DNA from: Stercorarius parasiticus
Lineage: Eukaryota; Chordata; Aves; Charadriiformes; Stercorariidae
NCBI GenBank assembly: GCA_013396915.1
Contig: VWZL01002832.1
Coordinates: 188,428-252,427 of the forward strand
Direction: 5' to 3'
Length of the DNA stretch: 64,000 nucleotides
Shown here: in pieces, positions 52,894 to 64,000 of the stretch
Layout of the letters: each line of letters opens with the position of its first letter
Position numbering within the stretch: position 1 is the first letter of the stretch
Notes under the pieces: model-generated
What the model was told of the DNA's origin: nothing
Seen by the model: only the letters and a program-made list of their open reading frames with translations
The model's database searches: none
Made by a program: the position numbers and the translations under genes

Positions 52894-55800
52894 CACTAAC
52901 CCTGAAGTTGGATGGGGTTGCACTGACCATGACATTTTTAAAAGCCTTAGAAATAGACATGGCAGGAGTGGTCGTTGCTCCAAATTTGTACAGCGCATTG
53001 CAGTCCCACGGGGCTTTGTCCCTGTACCCTGGTGGTGATAAGGACAACAGTAGCTGCAGAAGAGCAAAAAATAAGAATTAAATATGTTGTAAATAGAGTC
53101 AAGCAAAGGGCACGTTGCATTCACATGTCATGGTTTTAAGAAACTACAGAGCAGGGTTCTTAACTGCAGCATAAATGGTAAAATAGACTAAAATATCTAC
53201 TTCCAAAAGATGCAGTAGATTCTAATTCAGCTATTTTATTATTCAAGCAAGTGATTAATGGTGACATGGCGTCATCTTCTCAGATCAGCAGTGATATTAT
53301 CCAGTGATCTGTTGCAGGCAAATGGCATTATAAATGCAAGATTGTAGAGTTTTCCTCCTGTTTGTTTCAGATAATTAGAAAAATACGTAAACTCATTTCT
53401 TTAATTAATCTGGTTTTAATGGCTGATTGCTCCTGATTAAAACAGCATGTGTCTTTGGGGGAAAATGCATCAAAATTTGAAATAAAAGGAGAAACGCTTA
53501 ACAGAGGCAGGGCAATAGCAACCATTTCCTTATTTAAATAGAAAAAGAAAGAAAAATGAAAAAGAGGCACAAAAGACAGTAAAAGAAGGAAGACAAGACA
53601 ATTCAAAGGAGACAACAAGCCAACTGTTACCAGGGGAGGACCCATGGGGTTTTCCAGAGGCTGGCTGTGCTCGGCACAGGGCTGTCCCACGTGCCCAGAG
53701 CATCCCACGTGCAAGTGGAGTGTCCTGCCTGGACTGGGACACTGCTTCCAGGGACCGGACGTGTCTGTGGGCTTCGGGACCACAAGTAGGAGAGCCCACA
53801 GCACCACCATTTCATCCTTGCAATGTCTCCGTACAACATTTCCTTTAGCACCATGATAGGCATTTCCCATTGGATAATGAAAGGGGTGACAGGGGATCCC
53901 ATAAAAGTGTCAGGAGAATAAATGCTGCGGCTCAGACTTGCCACCACACAGTCGTGGGTGGGAGACAATGAGTAGCCATGGGACTGGGAGTGGGATGGAG
54001 CAGATGGTACCATGTCTCCCACTGCAGATATCGCTGCTCCCGGCCCCTTCAGCCAGTGACACACTTCTTGCCAGCATCCCAAGGGGACCCCCATGCCACA
54101 CACAGCACACAACAAACACAGGAAGTTATTCTCCCTATTTCCATCACTGCTAACGGGGTTTGCTGCTCTTATTAGGTAAAAAAGGCATTTTCTTTTCAGG
54201 CAGTGATGTGTTTCCAGAGAATGGCAGCTTTTCGTATCACTCACCCCCTCTTCTCCGTCATCTTTGGCTCCGATGCTCTGTGCTGCCTCCTCTTCCAAGG
54301 AGCGAGCGCCTGCTCCCGACAAGGCTTGTGGAAACCCGCACGGCTTTCCCACATTGTGCATCGCTCCTCACCAGAACAGTCTCCAGCGCCAGTTTATTTT
54401 TGCTGGCAGGATTTTAATGCCAGTGCTGGCATGCACTTTTCATCTCTCTTGCTGAATTGAAAAGGAGGAGTGCGGCTGATGGAGGGCCCTGTGCTACCCT
54501 CTTCGTGTTGGAGGGTAGCAAACGATACAAGGAGACAGATACAGCAGTGTTACGACAACGGCTCAGCAGGGCTGTTATCTCTGTGCTCTTGCAGGCAGTG
54601 GTAGGAGTTTTGATCTGATTTGCTTTGAAACTCTTATCGAAACTGCATCTCACATGCTGCAGCCCTCGATTTTTCCCACAATGCTAGTGCTGCTCATTCA
54701 AAAAGCTTTTTTTTTTTCGGGGACCCCTAACATTAACTGTAAATAAATAAACGTAAAAGTGAATTTGATGAGCCTGACTGGAGCTGGCCCACTCTGAGCC
54801 GGCACTGCCGCATTCTCCTCCCTGTAGACGGTGCCTGCCTGCTCGGGCAGGTCTGGCAGCACAGGTCTTTATAGCAGCCTAAGAGGCATTCATTACAGAA
54901 TGGTTAAAATTCAGGTTTTTTCCTGTGGGCAAGAGTTAGAAGAAGAAAACTTTGCTCTGCGTAATCAGCAGCACAGAGGTGGGATTTCACAGGGGCAGTC
55001 ACACAGCTGTGTTTTTGCAGTGACTTGGGGAGCCCCAATTAGCTCCTAGCTTTCTGAAGAGGAGACGGATTACCTTGCGGATGCTCCTTGTATTCACTTT
55101 GCCAGCAGGTTTGTTCTCAGACCAGAGTGTGAATGGCAGGAAATGGCTTTGCAAGTGCTCAAGGCTGAATTTGCAATGTGGCAGAGTCTGGGAAGGGGCA
55201 GATTCCTTGGGGCAAGGTGGCGTAACAGTTACATTGAAGTAAGATGAATGGGGACTGAGTGCTTCACAGATGCAGAAGAGGCGAAGTCTCTGCTCCATCC
55301 TACCATAGCCATTCAGTAATTCCCTGGATCCATCTGCTAGGAGTAGATCCCAGCCAGCACGGAACTCTGCGCTCTCCAACAGGTCCTGGAGATGGTCACC
55401 TCAAAAGTAATGTCTCACCATCGGGTCAGATGTGCCATCACAGGCTGGAGGTTCCCTGGGGTGAGGGTCTCCGGCCCAACCCCCCTCCCAACAGGGCCAA
55501 CGCTGCAGCAGGTCACTGGGGGCCATGTCTGGGCAAGTCAGGGCATCCCTGGGGATGGGGATCCCCCAACGCTCGGGACCCCTTCCCAGGGACACCCCAC
55601 TTGCACAGGGACAGGCTGTTGCCTTGGGGACAGCCAGGGTTTCCCTTGCTGCAGCTTGTGCTGGTGCCTCTGGGGCTCTCACTCCGAGCAGAGTCTGGCC
55701 CCGGAGCCTCCAGGACCCCTTTGGGCTGGGGGAGATGCTGTTGGATCTTCACCTTCTGGTCTCCAGCTGAGTGAGCCCAGCTCCTCCAGACTCTCATCAC

Positions 55801-56640
55801 ATGTCCTGGTCCCCACCCACCACTACTAAGGCGTCCCCAGACTTGCTCTGCTTTGGAGATCCCTTGGAGCCCCAAACTGGTTCCAGTACCCAGATGTGGC
55901 CTCCAGTGTGGAGCAGAAGGGCATGCTCCCTCCCGAACCTGCTGTCCACCCTGTGTCAAGTTGAAAAACAGGATGGTGCCTCCAGATTGTCTTCAAGTCA
56001 CCTAATTTGGAGACCCAAAAAACCCTGTCTGGAGTGAAACTGTGCACACGTACAGGGCTGTCCACCTGTGGTGGGCCACTGAGCTCTGGACCGTGTCACC
56101 TCCACGGCATCTGAGGAGCTGGAGCAAAATGATACCTGGAGGCTCCTAGTTCTTGTGTGGTTTTCTGTTGAGCCCAGAGATGATGTGGTCACATAGCGCC
56201 AGCTCTCCTTCCTGCTCAGTCGCAGGATCCAATCCCTGAGGCTTTTTCTGGTCACACCCTGTATTTATCCTTCACCTCACATGATTTTGGGGATTGCCAT
56301 TTCCAAATGGTTTGGGGATTTTGTCGTCCTGTGGTGCTGGCACAAGTTTCTTCATCACACTGGATTTTCTCAGTTTTCCCTGTAGGGGCAGCACTCACCT
56401 TTCAAGCCAGTCTAAAGGAAGAAAAAGATCTGTATTTTAAAAACTAACTCTTGTTCCTAGTGAATGCAGCTCTGATAACAGGACTAACGTCGGTGTGAGC
56501 CTGTATTAAATGGGTTTAGTAGTTATCATTTATTTTAGTATTCAACTCACTGCCTAAAGCTGCTTAGTGATTAGCGTCCTGAGTCACCATGCAAGCTCTA
56601 CTCCTCAAATTAGAATAAGGCCTATAAGTCAAACCTCTCT
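52894..56640. other. Intergenic-type DNA with GC-rich blocks
   Basis: No gene recognised. GC-rich blocks lie at about 53,620-54,400 and 55,400-56,250 and contain long but unconvincing frames (53627-54361 minus, 244 codons; 55259-55774 plus, 171 codons). The frames overlap on both strands, which fits GC-rich composition rather than coding. T11 is at about 54708-54718. Confidence 0.5.
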
Positions 56641-56690
56641 TAATAATAATAATAATAATAATAGCAACAACAACAACAACAATAATAATA
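56641..56690. repeat. Compound (TAA)n-(CAA)n-(TAA)n microsatellite
   Basis: About seven TAA units are followed by TAG, five CAA units and three more AAT/TAA units. The CAA block probably arose by a T-to-C change that spread within a TAA array. It is likely length-polymorphic. Confidence 0.95.
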
Positions 56691-59600
56691 GATATTATGG
56701 TTGTCCTGATGGACTGTGGGCAATAATCTTGCTCCACTCTGGATACCTCCAGAGCTCCCTTCCCAGCACTGCTGCTGTCATGCCGTGGGCCAGGGAAATT
56801 AAGGACACAATTAAAACAGAATAAGTCTCTGTCCAGATCCTCTCATACCTTCCAGGGAAACACCATCTCCTTTCATAAAACAGACTGAGGTCTTCTTACC
56901 AAATTGATAAATATATAAAATCAGAGAGGTCTATAGGGCACCAGGTTCTCCCTGTGAAGATGAGCATCAAACATTATTCCAGCCTTGGTCTAACACAGTT
57001 TTCATTCTAACAGCCTCCAGATACAATAATCTGATGCTGCCCTTAGGCAAGGGAGAAGCAAGGAAGCAAGGGGAAAAGCTGATGCTAATGTTATTTTTAT
57101 GGAAAATTTTGGTAACTTGAAGACTTAAACCCAAAATCCAAGTGGAGCTAGCATACATTACTTGAGTAGGACTGGAAAATAGTATAAACCATATAAAACT
57201 CAGACTCATATAACTTCCTCAGTACTGCCAAGCGTGGGAGATAGCCTAACCCCTTTGGGCTGGCTACAAAATTTATTATTGTAAAAAAATGTTGCTTATG
57301 CCTCTGCTAAAGGGAGAAAAGGCAACCGCAAAGCACATTTATCCTTCAGGTGGTTCAGATATTATTGCAGCTTGGTTGGGCTGCAAGTGCCTTTCTGAGG
57401 AGACGATGGCAGAGGTTTTGCAGGAAGAATGTGGGAAGTGGAGTGGCTCCGACCAAATTCAACAGGAGTTTTGTCCCGGAGCACTGGTCAGACATGTCAA
57501 TCCTATTAGCAGTATTATTCATGGGTCATGGCACAAAGGCTGAGGGTTGAATGTGTTTGTTCTGCAAATTGGACTAATATTGTGAAGACCATAAAAAAGG
57601 ATATGCAACATGTTTGGCCTCTTGCTGGTATCTAAGATCGCAGCATACTATGTTTTGTTGAAATGGCATTAGCTCAGATACAATTTTATGGTCACTTATG
57701 GCTAGGAAAGACTTCAACTTCATTAATAATGGTCACCATCTTTCTAACATTTAATACATCATAAATCATAGCAAAAAAATTGTGCTCTTGATTTGGAATG
57801 AGGCAGCTGGAACAAAATTAAATTTGAAGCCCCTCGAGTCAGCCAAGGCATGGGCTTGCTCCTGAAAGGTGTTGTGAGACCTGGTAACCTGGAGCCGGCA
57901 AAGTGAGAGTTTGAGCTGAGTTTTTGGATAAAAAGGCATCACAAGAGGTCATTTGAAGCTCAGGTCAACACATCAGCCTTGTCCTAAAACAAGCTTATTA
58001 TCTCCACAGCAGTAATGTGATTTCACTGGTTCACCGTCACTGTGTGTGATATCACTACTGTATGTGTACCCTTGGTGCAACAAGGATATATTAGGCACGA
58101 TGAATAAGCACCAACATCCGGTGTCACCCACTGTCCCACGTCCCTCAGAGCTCAGCCTTATACACCAAGTGTTGCACCTGCTTAAATATACAGCAGTAAT
58201 AACACAGGGCTAATAATAATAGTATTAAACTGAGTGATAAAACATGAGAAAGCTGTTTTTAACTGAATGTGGCATGGTATTTTTGATGTAGGAAGGATGC
58301 TTGATATAAATGTTGTGAGAGGAATTCATATTCGGAATGTACATGAATACAGATGTGATATGGATGGCACGCACAGGACGTTTAGAAATGGAAATCTCAT
58401 TATCCTAGCAGTAATTCAGGACTATTAGAGGGAAGCTCAGGGTCTTTAATCAGTAAGACTGTATTAGCATAACAGAGTTAATTGCAGTAAAGTAAAAGAT
58501 GATGATTAACTAACATTTTTCTCCACGTAAGACCTGCAACCTACTGTATGCAAAATCACCAGCTGGCCAAATCCTGCCCCTGATTTGCTGAACCCTTCTC
58601 CTTCTCTCTAAGTCAAGGAAAGAAAAGGTGGTTTTGCCTCCTGTAAGGTTGGCCCAAAGACGCGTATCTTTGCCTCCATCTCGCGGTGGGAGGAACACAG
58701 GCTGCCCTTTGTGTTTGCTCAGCTTCCTGCTCTTGTCCACGGAGCTTGATGAAGTGCAAGCATCCCTGCACTGAGACCAGAAGCTAAAGCCCCAGGTGAA
58801 AATGCACAGCTCTTCTGGCTAATGTGATGAAACCCCAGCTGGAGGAAATAGGAGGGCTTGGCCCTGCTGTTACAGGGATGTACCCAATCCCAGGGACAGC
58901 CTAGATTAACACCTGCACGTCTTCTTTTACCGAGCTGTCAAAATAGCAACATTTTGTAGGGCAACAGCAACCAGCTGCAAGGGCAAGGAAGGGAACAGCC
59001 CCGGGCCTGTACCTGGGACCAGGGACACTGTCCCTGCTAACCTTCTCCACTCCAAATCCACAATGTCACGGATTTTAATTTGCAGCAAGTTCTGCTTGAG
59101 CAGCTGTTACCACAGAGTATTCTTGATACGGCATTTGCAAACGTGTCATTAGTGTTTATCCCCTGCAAAGATATATTGCTTCAGGTCACATGCTGCAGTC
59201 AGGGCAGTATTGCCTATATCCCTGCAAAATATCCAAGGACCAAACAGGTCGTTCTAGATTATTCATGATTTGGATGAGGATCATGCATGACACTGTCTCT
59301 TGCATAGGATCCCAGTGTCACCACAGTGCTGGACCTCTTGAGGTCTCTACTCCACTTCCCACTTGCAGCAGGAGTCACCTCCCGTCTCATTGTGGGTTGG
59401 GTGCTCCAGGCCCTGACCTGTTTGGCATCAGCAAACGAAGCCAAGGACACATGCCTTTCTGTCGGAAGACAGAAAGCTGCGTCTTTCCCCTTATATACGG
59501 TGCATTGGGGCACCATATTGTTCTGCATAAGTATTGTTCCCTTATAAAGGCACTTCTCTGGCTTATTTTAAAATCCACTGATCCTGAGATGTCAACAGCT

Positions 59601-60494
59601 TTATTATCTCTGTGCTCTGGGGCTGCTCTGCAAGAAGCGTGGCTGAGAGCAGCAAAGTGCTGCAAAAATTCCCTTCCAAACTAGGTACAATTAAAACTGC
59701 ATCTCTTCCTGCCCTGGATAGGAACCTTGCTGGCAGCTCAGTGTGCCTTTTCTTTCCTTTTGCTGCCACTTGAAGACTTTATTGGATGTTGTCTGAGATG
59801 GTCCCTGTATCCTCCTCTGCCTGATGCTCAGACCATAGCCATGCTCAAAAGGGCGCAGCTCCCATCACCCTGGTCACCCTCCTCTGTGCCCCAGAGCTCG
59901 TCTTTACCACTGGAGAGATCAAAGATACCTCAAGATAAATCTCTTTATTTAACTGTAATTTTTCTTGAAATTGTTGGTTTGGGAAGATCGTTGGGTTCGC
60001 ATCTGGCCGGGCATTCCTGCGAGGTCTCCTAGTCACGATGCTCCCTCTCAGCTGACTCACCCAGTTCAGTCTTAGCTCATCTCCTTGGAAGAAGTGGCCC
60101 ATAGCTGTAATCTTTCTTCTGGTGATGACCGCACATTTTTCAGGGTTGGTCTGCTTTGCCTTCAGTTCAAGTACAAGGACTTCAGTACTGGCTCTGTCGT
60201 CATGGGTCTAGCTGCCCTCAGCTATTTCTGGGCTCCCCCCCAAACCTCCCATATAGCCTTTAGAAAACGGCTTAGAACAGATCCCACCCTTCTCCCTTCA
60301 GAGACCAGAGCTGCACACAGGCACGATGGCCATCTCCATAGAGAGCAGAGAACAAACTGAAGCAATTTTGCTGACTCCTAATGTCTCCTTTCTATCTCAA
60401 GAAATAACTCTTTTTATTTGTTTCTTTCTAAATCATTTGAAAGGGGGTAATTAGAAAGGACTATTTATCCTCCCTGGGTGATGCAAGCGTGTCT
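56691..60494. other. Non-coding DNA, no gene seen
   Basis: No recognised exon or element. The interval 57,551-58,509 is AT-rich and nearly free of open frames. The 59190-59684 plus frame (164 codons) has no identifiable domain and is overlapped by minus-strand frames of similar length. Confidence 0.5.
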
Positions 60495-60560
60495 AGTTCA
60501 TATAGGACTGGCCATATGGGGTCAGACGTGAAGTTCCATACATCTCTGCCAGCACATACG
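60495..60560 (+). repeat. Possible ancient sauropsid interspersed repeat remnant
   Basis: ATAGGACTGGCCATATGGGG then GTCAGACGTGAAGTTCCATA resembles the phrase GCCATACTGGGTCAGACCAA followed by GGTCCATCTAGCC, seen in old interspersed repeats of turtles, crocodiles and birds. The match is short, diverged and from memory. Confidence 0.35.
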
Positions 60561-61872
60561 GAGCACAAAAGTGCTGCAGCGAGACTTTCCCTGTGCCGTG
60601 GTCCATGCTGCAGGGCTTCTCACAGGTTCTCTTTGTGTTTAACAGCCTGTGATTATTTTCAGCTAAAAATAATGTGCTGTAAGGTCCTGGAAGAATTAGG
60701 TGGCTTTCCAATGCAAAGAAGAAGCGCTGACTTTCTGTGTCAGCTCAAAGTTATTCTAGGTAATGAATTAGCCCTTGTTCAGACCACACGTACTTTAATG
60801 GGCTCCTTGACTCTGCCTGCCTTGCTCATGGCTGCTTTAGGAGCCAAATGCCAATATATACTCAGGAGTTATGTGCAGGGTGCTTTCATCTGGGAAAAGA
60901 AAACCTAACAACATTGCCAAATTATCCAAGAGGAGATCTCCAAACCTGGCTGGCATAATCAAAGCTTTTGAGAAGCGTGTTTTTATTGTGCAAGATACGT
61001 ACAGGGCTTAAAATTGTAATAGCGTAATAGTTTCAAATGCAACCATCATTTCTCCTTATTAAATAAACAACACATAAGAAAATACTTATTCATTAGCAGG
61101 AAGATTTACAATGGCTACAAAAGAGGATATTCAGGCTGCCATTGGCAGCTTTGGTATGACCAGAAAAGCCCGCACAGGATCTTTAAACACACAAACCACA
61201 AGTATTCTGTTCTGTGTCTACTTAAATCGGATTAACAGAGGGAGCAGATTGACTTTTAAAATTTTCCACGAGATAAACAACAGCTTTGGCTAAGTACAAC
61301 TGACTGAATTTTACCTTATGAAAAGTTTAAAGATAGTTCTAGAGTTCAGGGGTGGTGTAAGGATGGCAGAAGCCACCATTTCAAATGAGACTGTTTTGTA
61401 AACTTGCTCTGCAAAAATAGGCAACCTCTGTTTGTAGTAAAATGCTTCAACCTCAAAGTTTAGCTGGAATTTCTCAGGCCAGAATTAAAGGGAAGCTAAA
61501 CCAGAGGTTTTATAAAAGGAACAAGCTGCAACCTTTTCGTGGAAGAGGGAATATTTTACAGTTAGCAACAAGATCCAAGTGTCACCTTTTTTTATTTTAA
61601 TCTTATTCCAACCCCATGATTTCCCAAAAATAGATGCACTCACCAGGAATGTCACGTTCATCTTGATTCAGCTAATGATATTTATACTTCTACATTGGAT
61701 GGGATTAATTTTCCTATCCTGTTAATGCAGCATGTGATTATTAAATATCTTTACTGCACGCACAGACATATATTTTCTGTGTCAGAAAGGAAAGCAACTG
61801 GCATGTTAAATTACTGAATGATAATTGTAGGTGGCTGTTTTTCATAAAGATTAAGGAATTCCTTTCAGTATA
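60561..61872. other. Non-coding DNA up to the LTR
   Basis: No gene or repeat recognised. AT-rich from about 61,000, with short frames only. Confidence 0.5.
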
Positions 61873-62602
61873 TGTCCTGGTTTGGGGTAAAACAGAACCA
61901 ACTTTCTGTTCAGTAATTTTATTTCTTAGCTAGGCCTCTTCTAACTCTCTGAAATTAACAGCATGTTGTCCAGAAACAGTTCATTCTCAGAGTGATAAGA
62001 CCAATGTTTACAGTTTGTGCCAAGGAACGATACGCAGAGAGGCTCTTGCTTATACTTATTGCTACAACAACCAAGGTCAGCTAATTCTGTTATTTGTCCC
62101 GTTGGAGGCTTGGAAACGGAAAAGCATAGAGGGGTCCCACCTGTGGGGAGGAGCGGACAGGACAGGTGACCCAAAATTGACCAACAGGGGTATTCCATCC
62201 CATCTGCCCCATGCTCAGTATAAAGCTGAGGGATCAAAGGGTCAGCTCTCTTCCTTCAATAGCCGACGTCCGAGGAGGACCCTGTCTGTTCGTCTGCCTT
62301 TGATCCTGGTCCATGTGTTCCTGACTCCAGCTTTGGAATCCAGTTCCCACCTGTCACTGAGTCCAGCCTGGGACTTCCACAGTGCTTGCTGGTGACATCA
62401 TCCTGGGAGCTTAATATGGTTTTGTATATACTGTATCTATTTCATTATTTTCTTTTTATTTTATTACTAGTATTCTATTAAAGTAGTTTAGTTCCTTCTA
62501 AACTCGTAAATCTCTTTATCTCTTCTCCTCCTCTCTGTGTGCGAGAGGTGGGAGGAGAGCATCTGTCACCGGTCCTTGGCCAATTTGTCCAAAACCACAA
62601 TA
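61873..62602 (+). mobile_element. ERVL-type solo LTR (avian)
   Basis: The segment begins TGTCCTGGTTTGGGG and ends near CCAAAACCACAATA, matching the TGTCCTGGTTT...AAACCACGACA frame of an abundant avian LTR family that I associate with ERVL. The pre-promoter phrase GGGGTATTCCATCCCAT and CTCAGTATAAAG (TATA at 62219-62224) match that family well. A polyadenylation-type hexamer ATTAAA lies at 62477-62482, followed by a U5 with GTGGGAGGAGAGCATC. No retroviral genes flank it, so it is a solo LTR of about 730 bp. The last bases are degraded (expected CA reads as TA or ends at CACAA), and the flanks GTATA and TGATA or ATATG are only imperfect duplications. The 62015-62395 plus frame lies inside it and is not a host gene. 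Confidence 0.88.
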
Positions 62603-64000
62603 TGATAAATGGTTATAGGACTCCCTTTTATACTAAATCAGTTCACAAGTGAATTTATTTGACAGTCACAGGTTGTGGGTCTATTGAAGAACATTTTCCA
62701 CCCCTCAAAGGCATTAATGTAGTGAATGTAACATCATATTATGGAGTAAAGGTACTGAAACTTCCCAAATGATGGCTTTTGGTACTAACACCGTGTACAA
62801 CCAGTGCTACAGATCAGATCTAGCCAGATTTCAGTAAGGCTCATTTCACATCCACATCCTGAGCAAAAGGGGATCCAATGACAAGCACTGAAGCGAAGTA
62901 AATTATTATCCTGGCATTTTAAGTAAAAGGCTTTACAAAATCAATATGCAGCCATGCGCTGTTGACATATCAAATGCAAAAGTGAATTCCAACAAGGGAA
63001 ATCTGCCACAAAGAAAAGATTTTATTCTGATGTGAGTGAAGGAAACACAGACATTCAATCAAATGTTAAGAAAGCCAAAAGAAATAAGAACTCCTGTTGT
63101 GTACAGCACTATTTCCCCAGTCATAAAAGCAGTGACTTAAAAATGAGACCCTACTACTTTTGAAACTCTGAGGCCTGACTTCAAGCCCCCTGAATGGACC
63201 AGCTCACTGCTTTCAGCAAAATCACAATAGACCCCCAAAATCACAAATCACATAATCCCCCCAAAAAAGCAAGAAGAAAAATGCTTGAGTTTGACAATGT
63301 TATCAAGCTGCACTTCCCCACATACAGCTTGTTTCTGTACAAGACCATGCACAAGGATTTGTTTCCTCAACCACGTCAATAACAACAAAGAAAAACTTGC
63401 CTGGACCACTATTTTTGCCTGGTATGCAGTTAGAGGAATTTGAGTAATACGCTCTCCTGTTTTGCTTCAAAAGAAGCTTTCCCTTCTCTTACAGGTGGGG
63501 TTACACTGGTCCCTCTTTCACAGGCTATTTCAGGAGTTTCCCTGAACCCCCCCAGGATGGAGACCCCTCGCCTTCCTGGGGACCAGTCCCAAGGCTGCTC
63601 CCCACTCCGGGGGAAGATGTGCTTCCCCACATCCAACCTGAACCCCCCCGGGCTGCAATCTGGGGCCAGGGCCCATCATTGCATCGCCTGTCACTGACAA
63701 GAAAGGTTTGGCTCTGACCTCTCTGTAACCCAACAGACTCTGCAAACACCCAGGAACCTGAAGGGGGGTAAAAGTACCAAGCATTTTCTAGATTAATTCT
63801 TCCTTTTTTTTTTTTTTTCATTTGAGTTTGAGTGGATTCTTCATACACAAATAAAGAAAATAAGATGAAATAAGAAAATAAGGCATTCCCGAAGCAGGAC
63901 ATTTTAGCATCATTTCTCTACCCTCCCTCTCTCTAGGTCTGTGCTGCGGGCACTGTTATTGTACTGTGCAGCACTTTTCAACCGTGTATAAAGAAGAGTA
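62603..64000. other. Non-coding DNA, no gene seen
   Basis: No exon recognised. A GC-rich patch with C7 runs lies at about 63,530-63,670 and a T15 run at about 63,804-63,818. Frames on both strands through the patch overlap and look compositional. Confidence 0.5.

Noticed and set aside
53627..54361. 244-codon minus-strand open frame
   Set aside because: No domain, signal or family resemblance. It is overlapped by many frames on both strands in a GC-rich block, so chance is the better explanation.
1..64000. CRISPR arrays, operons, phage genes or other prokaryotic systems
   Set aside because: No regularly spaced identical repeats, no ribosome-binding-site-led gene runs and no coding density. 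The sequence is plainly vertebrate.

Overview
The window looks like non-coding vertebrate DNA, most probably from a bird. Two CR1 LINE tails are recognisable, both ending in the CR1-type octamer (ATTCTATG on the element's sense strand). A third element has the TGTCCTGGTTT...AAACCACAA layout of a very common avian ERVL-type LTR. There is no sign of bacterial gene organisation, and the open reading frames present look like chance openings. The species cannot be named from this sequence.

Layout. Bases 1 to about 48,700 are AT-leaning DNA with no exon I can support. They hold CR1 tails at 2591-3078 (minus) and 4393-4633 (plus), short tandem duplications (1818-1867, 12301-12352), low-complexity tracts, and a probable solo LTR at 31427-32017. 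Between 23,904 and 26,238 neither strand has an open frame of 60 codons. A GC-rich degenerate minisatellite (about 48,760-49,255) runs into a CpG island (about 49,210-49,650). The island contains the one gene part I can support: a minus-strand first coding exon (49428-49523). Its ATG lies in a perfect TISU/YY1 element and it ends at a good GT donor. To the right, 49,650-64,000 looks intergenic or upstream. It holds an AT-rich tract, a degenerate repeat of about 46-48 bp (52657-52893), a compound TAA/CAA microsatellite (56641-56690), a possible ancient repeat remnant (about 60,495-60,560) and an ERVL-type LTR (61873-62602).

How it fits together. The simplest reading is that the left 49 kb is the long first intron, or at least transcribed territory, of a minus-strand gene starting near 49.53 kb. 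Homopolymer asymmetry agrees: left of the promoter I count 18 A-runs against 7 T-runs of 10 or more on the plus strand, and right of it 0 against 2. I could not identify the gene. An undetermined base inside the exon (49498) leaves its reading frame uncertain.

I found no convincing undescribed biological system. The points most worth checking are the TISU first exon and its frame, the minisatellite of acceptor-like units beside the donor, the ORF-free block at 24-26 kb, and the undetermined base exactly at a CR1 internal breakpoint.
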